This document shows, one piece after another, positions 1-5,108 of a stretch of DNA of 5,108 bases. A program made the translations under genes and the position numbers. The notes under the pieces were generated by a model. That model was not told the DNA's origin, made no database searches, and saw only the letters and a list, made by a program, of their open reading frames with translations. This stretch comes from an uncultured Bacteroidales bacterium. Lineage in GTDB: Bacteria > Bacteroidota > Bacteroidia > Bacteroidales > F082. The stretch lies in the NCBI GenBank assembly GCA_937926515.1, contig CALAZZ010000008.1, forward strand, positions 1-5,108, in the 5' to 3' direction. How positions within the stretch are numbered: position 1 is the first letter of the stretch; each line of letters begins with the position of its first letter.

Positions 1-64
1 CCTGATCTGCATAGTCGCAGGCATCTTCGTTGGCGTCTGCCGGATCATCGTAAGTAATGGCATC
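1..64 (-). repeat. Tandem repeat unit R5, cut by the window edge
   Basis: Residues 1682-1702 are DAITYDDPADANEDACDY followed by ADQ. They match the first 21 positions of R3 and R4 and include the first cysteine. The array therefore continues beyond the left edge, and the total copy number is unknown. Confidence 0.8.
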
Positions 65-3000
65 GGGAGCGGTCAGGTAGAAAGTGGCCGTAATATTACC
101 AATGGTTTCGCACACATCGTCTATCGTCCATTCTACAGTAACATAGCCGCCACCACATAAGGTGATGCTGTGGGTGGTAAAGTTATGATCCACATCCGGT
201 TCGAAACCTCCGTCTAGACTAGCCTCGATGGCCTGTGTCTGCGCATTTACCCATGCCAGCACAGCTGCATCTACTTCTCCCTGCGTATTGTAATCACAAG
301 ACTCCTCGTTGGCATTTGCAGGATCATCATAGGTGATGGCATCAGGTGCAGTCAGTGTGAAGGTGGCTGTGATTTCGCCAATGTTCTCACACAGGTCATC
401 TATTGTCCATTCCACTGTTACACTGCCACCGCCACATAATGTGATGCTGTGGATGGTAAAGTCGTGGTTAACCACCGGATCACAACCTCCGTCCAAACTA
501 TTTTCAATAGCGAGTGTCTGGGCATTCACCCAGGCCAATATGGCGGTATCAACTTCACCCTGATCATCATAATCCACAGCTTGTTCATCTGCGTTCGCCG
601 GGTCATCAAAGGTGATGGCATCAGGAGCTGTCAGTGTAAAGGTAGCCGAGGTAGTAGTTGATTCACACAGATCATCAATTGACCAGGTAACGGTTACTTT
701 ATCGCCAACGCAAAGCAGCGGAACGGTAGTGCCGTCCCAATCATGATCCACAACAGGATCGCAACCCTGGCCGGTCAATTCCGTTTCGAGGTCTGCTGTG
801 ATGTCGTTGAGCCATGCCAGGAAATTGGCATGCACAGCACCTTGTTCAGCCACATAGCTGATGTCAAAATTATGAGTGCGCCAGCTGGTATTATCCGGCA
901 CATTGGTTACTGTTAATGGTATTTGGATGAAATTAGTTCCATCAAGACTAAACCGTACTTCAAAATCACGAATACCAGTGCCTGATCTGTGTTCAGCAAA
1001 GCTAAATGCCAAGTTGCTGTATCCGGAAGGATCAACCTGGAATTCAAAGTATTTATCCTCTTCCAAGGCCCCTACTGCCCAAGTGTCAAAACTCCATGAG
1101 TAAGTTGACCCATTACCGGCAGGGAAAGATTCAGAATCAAGTCCACTTCCATTTGAGGCTGAAGCGGTGCCTGTAAGGTCTGTAGATGGCGTCAGAGTTT
1201 GGTCCTCGAAGTCCCAAACCACAAAATCAACAGGGCTGGCTGATATGCCGTCATCTCCACTAAAGGTTACATCATCAATACGCCATGTTCCTGCTGTGCC
1301 TTCTGCATTATACCCATAAATCCGGAAGTATACCGTATTTGTAGGCTCAACATCACAGGCACTTAAGCTTAAGTCGGATGGTTTGGTCACTACCAGAGGA
1401 TCAGGTACGGTAAGCGTGAAGGTGCTGGTATAGCTATCTGAGGAGCATCCGTCATCAACAGTGAATACGATGGTTACGGCATCGCCAACACAGAAATCAG
1501 GTGCTAAATAGGTGCTCAGATCCGGGACGGTCACACCACATCCATCATTCACCACTGCAAACTGCGCTTTCCAGGCGTCAAAGGCATCGTCCACCTCATC
1601 CTGGTCTTCAAAGTCGCAACTGCTGTGAGTCAGGTCTGCAGGTCCGGTCACTTCAACAGGCACAGGTGTCACGGTATAGGTATAGGTCCACACATAAGGC
1701 AATCCGGCACAATCCTCATATTCATAAGCATAGGTGATGGTGCCTTCACAACCATCAAAGGTGCCACCCTCGGTGGGTGGCCCGGTGGGCTGAAGGATGT
1801 TGCCACAAACATCAGTAATAACAGGTAAAGCCGGTGGCTCCGGAGTTGAATAAGGTGTCCAGGTAACATTGTCCACTGCTACCTGACCATCACCGTTATT
1901 GGCATTAATAAATTTAATAACAAATGGACCTTCTATATTAACAATGATATTTCCTGAGTTTTTAATAACATTTTGCTCTGAAGAAGAAGTCACATTACCC
2001 ACGACAACATCATTAACCAAAACATTCAAGTCCACATTAGTACTAAATACTTGCTTGTAATCAAAGCTTAAAACACCGATTCCTCCATTTATCGTTCCAG
2101 AATAGAATTCCGATTGTGGGGATTGGTTCCTTCCAAGAGTAATTGCTTTTCCGGTTATTGTTTGATCACCTCTACACCCGATGTAATTCCATACAGAACC
2201 ATCCTGGCCAGTAAAGGTACCAGTGTTGTAAGAGCTGCCGGTTTCTGCAAAGTTATCAAATGTCTCAACTAGCGGGGCCGGGCTGTCAGCTGGTTCCACA
2301 GCATCCACCTCACATTCAACAACACTTGCATTGGAAACAGGGCCACCAAGCTCTGCCGGTGGCGTTACCCGTTCAATGTCATAGGTAAATGACCAGTCGA
2401 ACTCAAGGTCGTTACAATCAATGTAAGTATAGGTGTAAGTGATCACTCCCTCGCAACCGTCGAAGGTGCTTTCGGCTGCAACGGCTACCGGATCAAGTGT
2501 TGTACCGCAGTAGTCCTCCACAAGCGGTAGGCTGGGTGAGGTTGCTGTTGAGTAAGGGGTCCAGGATAAATTATCAACAACAATATGTCTATTCGTAGTT
2601 CCTCCAAGTGAGTTTCTTAGCTCAATAACAACCGGACCTTCAATGTTTATATTATCAACAGTAAAAAGGATAATCGTTGCATCTTCTCCAGAAGCAGACC
2701 CGAAAATTATTGATGTGCCTTGTGAAATACCATTAACGAGAAGCTCGACTTGCCTGTCTCCAGTTCCTGTAAATCCTTTTCTTAATTCTACATAAAAGTT
2801 TCCAATTCCACCAGGAATGACATCAGAAACAATTCTACTCGGATCTGATGCCCTTCTCAACAAAATGCCAGCACCATCAATAGCGTACTGCCCTTCGTTT
2901 GTTGCGTGATAATAACTCCACCCAATTCCATTATTTCCCACAAAATAACCATCGCTATAATCAGTTGGATTTGGTGCATTTGAATTATCAAACGTCTCCA

Positions 3001-5107
3001 CAAACTGCATCCCGCTGAAGGTGGGTATCACCACCTCATCAAGGCATTCGATGTTGGCGCTGATGGCCACAGGCCCACCCACCTCAGCAGGTGGTGTGGT
3101 ATGTATGATCTCAATCACCTGCTCGCACCAATCCATATTGCCGGCCGCATCATATACCCGCCATGTACGGGTGACGATGGTGGGACAGCTGGATGCAGAA
3201 ACCAGATCCTGGTATGTTGTGGTAACGATGGCACAGTTATCAGAAGCTGAGCCGCCAGCTCCCTGGAAAGCGGTATAACTTACAACGGCCTCGGTAGGAG
3301 AATATGCATAGCCTGTTTCATTCAACAGGTCATTTTCATCACAGCCTTCGATGGCTTCTGAGCCAGTAAGATCATCAGCACAAGCCGTGATCACGGGTGG
3401 CTGATCGTCTTCCACAGTTATCGTAAATGTGCAGGTATCTATACCACAACTATTGGTAGCCACCACAGTTACAGTGGTGGTGCCCACATTAAAGGATGAG
3501 CCGCTGCCTGTGCCTGTGTTGCCGCCTGTGGTAGCCCCTTCAAAGGTGTAAGCCAGCGTGGGCGCCGGACTGCCGTCAAAGGTAACGGTATAGTTGGCCA
3601 CAGCGGTGCAGACTCCTGCTTCGGCAAATAGGTTCATATCTGTGGGGCACTCATCCACTGCTGGCGGTGTGCAGCTTGCCACCTGGAAGTCGCTGAAGCT
3701 GGTTTGGTCGGTGATGGTGGTGCTGGTTTCTGTTCGCGCTGGTTCCGATACAGCTGGATAGCTCCATGCGCCATCCCATTTACCAACACGGGATGATTCC
3801 CAATCGAAACCACCATCCGCGTCGTCTTCATCCCATGTAAACTTGGCATTATATTCAAAAGGCTCGGCGATACCCGTAGCTTCTATTGTCCAGTAGCGTT
3901 CTACCATGAAACCTACACTAAAGTCGGAGGTGTTTACATTTGGATGGTAGTCTGCCGTGGTGGTGGTTGTAATCGTTCCTGTATTGCTTCCCTGTGTAAA
4001 CACAACCTCCACCGGCGTATACGGATTATTCCCTATGGGGAAGTTGTAGGCCTGGGTGTTGGTAGCATCCACGCCGCGCACCAGGGTGCCGTTTACATAA
4101 GAATCGTCGGAGCCGCCTACGATGGCGTTCTCATCTGTATCTTCCACAATGAGGGCAAAAACACCTGTATGGATGATCCCATCCGTGAGGTAAAGCACGC
4201 CTGTAACCGAAAGATCAGCTCCTAGTGTAAGCCCATCGGTATTGTTAATAGTCAGATCGGCAACAGAAATTGACAGACCATCACCTGTTACCTGAGGAGC
4301 GATACCATCGTACACATAATTTGCTTCTGTACTGTAGAACAATATACCATCCATTTGTATGTTGCCATCACTGCCATCACTGGTAATGCCAAAAGGAGAA
4401 CCAATCTCAAGTGTAGCGCCGGCAGCCAGGGTAAAATCACCATTACCACTCAGATAATATACAGTCGTGATCAGGGTGCCTCCGCTTTCAACTTCTACAT
4501 CGCCATCGAAGGTTTCATCATTAAATATTTCCACCGTGTGCCCGCCTAGGATTGTTGCTTGTGGACTGCCACAACCGATAAGATCATCTGTGTGGGGATA
4601 AGTGCCGGTATTCACCCATGCAGTGCCATTCCATTGTTCCCATGTGTCAGGATTATGCCAGCTACCATCTTGCCTGGTCTGATATTGATCATACAGGTTG
4701 ACGGTGATGGTGGCGGAACCGGTAAAGGTCACCACACCACAACTGTTTGCATCGGTGACAGACAGATCACCCGTGTTTATCGTCAGGGTTGTGGTTGGGG
4801 TCACCACAAAAGTAACCGGACTGGTCAGGCTGGTATAATCCTCACCATCATAGGTTACCGTGTAGGTGGCTGTGCCCCCGGTGATGTACACTGTTATGGT
4901 GGCCGGCTCGCCCGCGCATACAGTAGCATCTCCGCTAATGACAGCTTCAAGGGGATCAGGTTCATTCAATGTTACCGTACACTGTGCATTTGCCTGCTCC
5001 ACCAGGCCTATTGTGAAAATCATTGTTGCAAAGGGGACCGAGCGGCTGGTGGCGGTGGCATTGTGGGTGTCGAGGGACCCGGTCAAGGGCTGCTCGATCA
5101 CCTTTGG
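1..5107 (-). CDS. Giant modular secreted/surface protein, internal fragment open at both ends
   Basis: A single frame on the minus strand runs from 5107 to 2 without a stop (1,702 codons), so both the true start and stop probably lie outside the window. The product is a chain of extracellular beta modules: SprB-like tail, Ig-like domain, a 330-residue beta-rich module, two HYR domains, two PPAE.GGPV scaffold units, then four-cysteine repeat units of about 93 residues. Three jelly-roll-like domains are inserted within units. The composition is rich in Thr, Gly, Asp, Val and paired Cys and poor in Lys, as expected of a secreted protein. Such architectures in Bacteroidota are usually type IX secretion cargo with a C-terminal sorting domain; that domain would lie beyond the left edge and is not seen. 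A cell-surface adhesin or stalk role is inferred, and no enzymatic motif was recognised. Internal methionines are not credible starts, with the possible exception of the one at 5021-5023. Confidence 0.93.
65..343 (-). repeat. Tandem repeat unit R4, 279 bp / 93 aa
   Basis: Residues 1589-1681, from DAITYDDPANANEESCDY to TATFYLTAP. It has the same length and register as R3. The first cysteine (SCDY) is present, but the second is replaced by Phe (GGFEP instead of GGCDP); TLC and DVC are kept. It therefore lacks a different cysteine from R3. Codon-level divergence from R3 is spread evenly, so the duplication is not very recent. Confidence 0.85.
344..622 (-). repeat. Tandem repeat unit R3, 279 bp / 93 aa
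   Basis: Residues 1496-1588, from DAITFDDPAN to TATFTLTAP. The period to the next copy is exactly 279 bp, measured from the conserved DAIT codons ending at 622, 343 and 64. R3 and R4 agree at about 71 of 93 residues by hand alignment. The first cysteine of the unit pattern is replaced by Val (AVDY instead of SCDY); the other three (GGC, TLC, DLC) are kept. The landmarks are QGEVDTAILAWVNAQ, LDGGCDPVVNHDF, TLCGGGSVTVEWTIDDLC. It is likely an Ig-like stalk repeat. Confidence 0.85.
623..1402 (-). repeat. Four-cysteine repeat unit R2, split by insert C
   Basis: Residues about 1236-1495. The first 17 residues, DPLVVTKPSDLSLSACD, lie at 1352-1402. The remaining 78 residues lie at 623-856, from YVAEQGAVHANFLAWLND through GQGCDPVVDHDWDG, LLCVGDKVTVTWSIDDLC and ATFTLTAP. 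Joining the two parts gives a 95-residue unit that lines up with the 93-residue units R3 and R4; for example, ACD-YVAEQGAVHANFLAW lies opposite CDYNTQGEVDAAVLAW of R4. All four cysteines (SAC, QGC, LLC, DLC) are retained, so the interruption has not destroyed the unit. Confidence 0.78.
857..1351 (-). other. Insert C: apparently circularly permuted beta-sandwich domain nested in R2
   Basis: Residues about 1253-1417. The first block, at about 1234-1351, is VEPTNTVYFRIYGYNAEGT followed by WRIDDVTFSGDDG. The second block, at about 857-1233, starts VVWDFEDQTLTPS and continues SWSFDTWAVG, KYFEFQVDPSGYSNLAFSF, FEVRFSLDGTNF, and ends SWRTHNFDIS. In this family as I know it, the WDFED block comes first and the YFRIYGYNA...WRIDDV block closes the domain. 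Here the order is reversed, and HNFDIS would join naturally to VEPTNTVYF. It may be a true circular permutation, or two truncated copies fused. It has no cysteine. Codon use is mixed and less AT-rich than in inserts A and B. Confidence 0.6.
1403..1660 (-). repeat. Four-cysteine repeat unit R1
   Basis: Residues about 1150-1235. The sequence reads PADLTHSSCDFEDQDEVDDA, then FDAWKAQF, NDGCGVTVPDL, DFCVGDAVTIVFTVDDGC, and ends FTLTVP. It shares with the later units the sequence of landmarks SCD(F/Y)..Q..VD.A, AW, GGC or DGC, C.G..VTV.(F/W)T.DD.C and TFTLT.P. Its cysteines (SSC, DGC, DFC, DGC) define the four-cysteine pattern of the ladder. It has no insert, and so serves as the uninterrupted reference for the next unit. 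Confidence 0.75.
1660..2363 (-). repeat. Scaffold unit U2, interrupted by insert B
   Basis: Residues about 915-1149. It begins PPAELGGPVSNASVVECEVD and continues DAVEPADSPAP. After the insert it resumes with PEPPALPVITDVCGNILQP, then FDGCEGTITYAYEYEDC, YVWTYTYTVTPVPVEVTG. It is a direct protein-level repeat of U1, with the same four cysteines (VEC, DVC, DGC, EDC) and the same place of interruption. Joining the flanks across insert B gives an intact EC..DAVEP-PALPVITDVCGN unit, the contiguous form I know from other proteins. After U2 the protein passes into the four-cysteine repeat ladder. Confidence 0.72.
1845..2269 (-). other. Insert B: jelly-roll-like domain (VETFDN...WTPYST) nested in U2
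   Basis: Residues about 947-1088. It starts at VETFDNF and continues GTFTGQDGSVWNYIGCRGD, then GKAITLGR, INGGIGVLSFDYKQVF, DLNVLVNDVVVGNV, IEGPFVIKFINAN, and ends at VAVDNVTWTPYST. It is related in layout to insert A but belongs to a different subtype (the GQDGS.W.Y.GCRGD form). Hand counting gives about 37% G+C over 1861-2220, falling to 28% over 1921-1980, against about 52% over 2281-2400 and 62% over 1741-1800. The order of elements is normal. It is probably a carbohydrate- or polymer-binding beta-sandwich, but no specific ligand motif was recognised. Confidence 0.72.
2364..3096 (-). repeat. Scaffold unit U1, interrupted by insert A
   Basis: Residues about 671-914. The N-terminal part is PPAEVGGPVAISANIECLDEV and the C-terminal part is SLPLVEDYCGTTLDPV, then FDGCEGVITYTYTYIDC, then FDWSFTYDIERVT. 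Unit U2 has the same skeleton, so U1 and U2 are direct repeats at protein level; their DNA has diverged. In related proteins as I know them, the EC...DAVEP segment runs straight into P.V.D.CGN. Here about 150 residues (insert A) separate the two halves. Four cysteines (IEC, DYC, DGC, IDC) lie in the scaffold. It is likely a stalk Ig-like fold. Confidence 0.7.
2552..3001 (-). other. Insert A: jelly-roll-like domain (VETFDN...WTPYST) nested in U1
   Basis: Residues about 703-852. It starts at VETFDN and continues DGYFVGNNGIGWSYY, then AGILLRRASDPSRIVSD, a GGIGNFYVELRKGFTG strand, RQVELLVNGISQGTS, VDNINIEGPVVIELRN, and ends at VVDNLSWTPYST. This is the family order for a beta-sandwich domain often attached to extracellular nucleases and other secreted proteins in Bacteroidota. 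It contains no cysteine, unlike the scaffold around it. Hand counting gives about 39% G+C over 2581-3000 against about 55% over 3061-3300, and it uses AGA/AGG arginine codons (for example LRR as ttg aga agg). This suggests that it entered the gene as a separate cassette. The binding partner is unknown. Confidence 0.7.
3096..3408 (-). other. HYR-like domain 2 (SDNCA...RTWRVYDAAGN...CEQ type)
   Basis: Residues about 567-671. It begins with DDQPPVITACADDL and a GCDEND turn, then SASDNCAIVTTTYQD, SSCPTIVTRTWRVYDAAGN, and DWCEQVIEIIHTTPP. The SDNC, RTW.V.D.AGN and C.Q.I..I.TT.PP landmarks are characteristic of a HYR variant that occurs in tandem in Bacteroidota surface proteins. All expected cysteines (TAC, EGC, DNC, SSC, DWC) are present. 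It leads without a linker into scaffold unit U1, which starts at PPAEVGGPV. Confidence 0.75.
3405..3652 (-). other. HYR (hyalin repeat) domain 1
   Basis: Residues about 486-568. It has the family landmarks in order: DECPTDM at the start, a GVCTAVANYTV strand, GSSFNVGTTTVTVVATN, and CGIDTCTFTITVEDDQPPVI at the end. HYR domains are Ig-like adhesive or structural folds found in many extracellular proteins of animals and bacteria. Four cysteines (ECP, GVC, SCG, DTC) are consistent with paired disulphides. It abuts the next HYR-type unit through the shared D-Q-P-P-V junction. Confidence 0.85.
3680..4669 (-). other. 330-residue beta-rich module: SW..P.TW start, YVNGTLVR/FPIGNN core, FSDF end
   Basis: Residues about 147-476. 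It opens with DGSWHNPDTW and a GGHTVEI strand, then has strands of the form SGGTLI, AAGATLEIG, ADLTINNTDGLTLG and VTGVLYLTDGIIHTG. This looks like a G8-like or right-handed beta-helix ladder. The second half carries YVNGTLVRGV, AYNFPIGNNPYTPVEV, VERYWTIE, FTWDEDD and VGKWDGAWSY, and ends in TSFSDFQV. That series of motifs is a recurrent unit of long Bacteroidota type IX cargo proteins. No catalytic motif was recognised, so the role is probably structural or ligand-binding. The module appears complete and in normal order, with codon use like its neighbours. It leads directly into the first HYR domain. Confidence 0.7.
4694..4945 (-). other. Ig-like beta-sandwich domain
   Basis: Residues about 55-138. 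The segment opens with AVISGDATVCAGEPATITV and continues through a Gly-Gly turn, then TYTVTYDG, a VVTPTTTLTI strand, a DANSCG motif and a closing SATITVNLYD strand. This order (SGDAT.C.GE, then GGT...YTVTY, then a Thr-rich strand, then .C....GSATITV) is a pattern I recognise from PKD/Ig-like domains that alternate with SprB repeats in gliding-motility and adhesin-type proteins of Bacteroidota. The two cysteines, at VCAGE and NSCGV, could form the usual intradomain disulphide. The domain is probably a spacer or stalk element. Confidence 0.65.
4949..5107 (-). other. N-terminal edge: SprB-like tail or possible signal peptide
   Basis: Residues 1-53 of the frame. The end of the segment, CTVTLNEPDPL, matches the way SprB-type repeats close (DANGCT...PDPL), which suggests that more repeats lie upstream. 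There is an alternative reading. From the ATG at 5021-5023, or a few codons before it, the sequence SVPFATMIFTIGLV is hydrophobic and is followed by EQANAQC; ANA before QC looks like a signal peptidase I site and is very common at the N-terminus of Bacteroidota secreted proteins. No clear promoter or Bacteroidota-type -7 element is visible upstream, and the hydrophobic run is preceded by only one Arg. The bases beyond 5036 are unusually GC-rich. I cannot decide between an internal repeat and a real N-terminus. Confidence 0.4.
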
Positions 5108-5108
5108 G

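Noticed and set aside
1..622. Periodic direct repeats considered as a CRISPR or other non-coding array
   Set aside because: The 279-bp period is an exact multiple of three, conservation follows codons of the minus-strand frame, and there are no short identical repeats with unique spacers.
333..661. Two overlapping plus-strand open frames (76 and 70 codons)
   Set aside because: They are antisense to repeats R2-R4 and reflect the repeat structure. Neither has a motif or a credible start context.
1845..3001. Inserts A and B as insertion sequences or inteins
   Set aside because: They carry no transposase, terminal inverted repeats, or intein splice motifs (neither starts with Cys or Ser or ends in His-Asn). 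They read as complete beta-sandwich domains in frame with the host protein.
3634..3858. Minus-strand open frame of 74 codons in another register
   Set aside because: It overlaps the domain-bearing frame across the FTWDEDD to HYR 1 region, and its translation looks like a frame shadow (rich in Arg, Gln and Pro with no motif).
3944..4225. Plus-strand open frame of 93 codons, the longest closed ORF in the window
   Set aside because: It lies opposite the continuous minus-strand frame, within the YVNGTLVR/FPIGNN module. Its product shows no family motif, and the minus-strand frame encodes recognisable domains throughout.
1..5108. Possible frameshift or pseudogene
   Set aside because: The minus-strand frame keeps its register through all modules, and every domain begins and ends in the same frame.

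Overview
The window is the inside of one giant coding sequence on the minus strand. Read from 5107 down to 2, the reverse complement gives 1,702 codons without a stop, and the frame stays open at both edges. I saw no RNA gene, intergenic gap or second credible gene. Residue numbers below count from the codon at 5107-5105. The organism is most likely a member of the Bacteroidota. The basis is the module repertoire (HYR domains, SprB-like and CUB/Ig-like repeats, a 'YVNGTLVR...FPIGNN' autotransporter-like module, jelly-roll domains starting ETFDN), which is typical of large type IX secretion cargo and adhesins of marine and soil Flavobacteriia, Cytophagia and Saprospiria. The taxon is an inference: neither a C-terminal sorting domain nor a certain signal peptide lies inside the window.

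Layout in protein order (right to left in the window). Residues 1-53 are an uncharacterised, GC-rich edge leading into an SprB-like tail. An Ig-like domain follows (about 55-138). Next is a 330-residue 'SW..P.TW' repeat-rich beta module ending in TSFSDFQV (about 147-476). Two HYR-type domains follow (about 486-568 and 567-671). Two scaffold units beginning PPAE(V/L)GGPV come next (U1 about 671-914, U2 about 915-1149). A ladder of four-cysteine units of about 87-95 residues fills the rest (R1 to R5). The last complete copies are exact 279-bp (93-aa) tandem repeats that run off the left edge.

The most interesting structure is a set of nested domains. Three beta-sandwich-like domains of about 140-165 residues each sit inside a scaffold unit rather than between units, shortly after its first cysteine. 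Removing the insert from R2 leaves a 95-residue unit, almost the 93 residues of its neighbours. Inserts A and B are clearly more AT-rich than their flanks (about 37-39% G+C against 52-55% by hand count) and share the same end motifs (ETFDN at the start, WTPYST at the end), as expected of a shuffled cassette. Insert C appears circularly permuted: the block that normally ends this type of domain (YFRIYGYNA...WRIDDVTFSG) comes before the block that normally begins it (WDFEDQ...).

As a working model, the protein is a long disulphide-rich surface stalk or adhesin made of repeated Ig-like units, decorated with laterally inserted binding domains. That function is inferred from architecture only.
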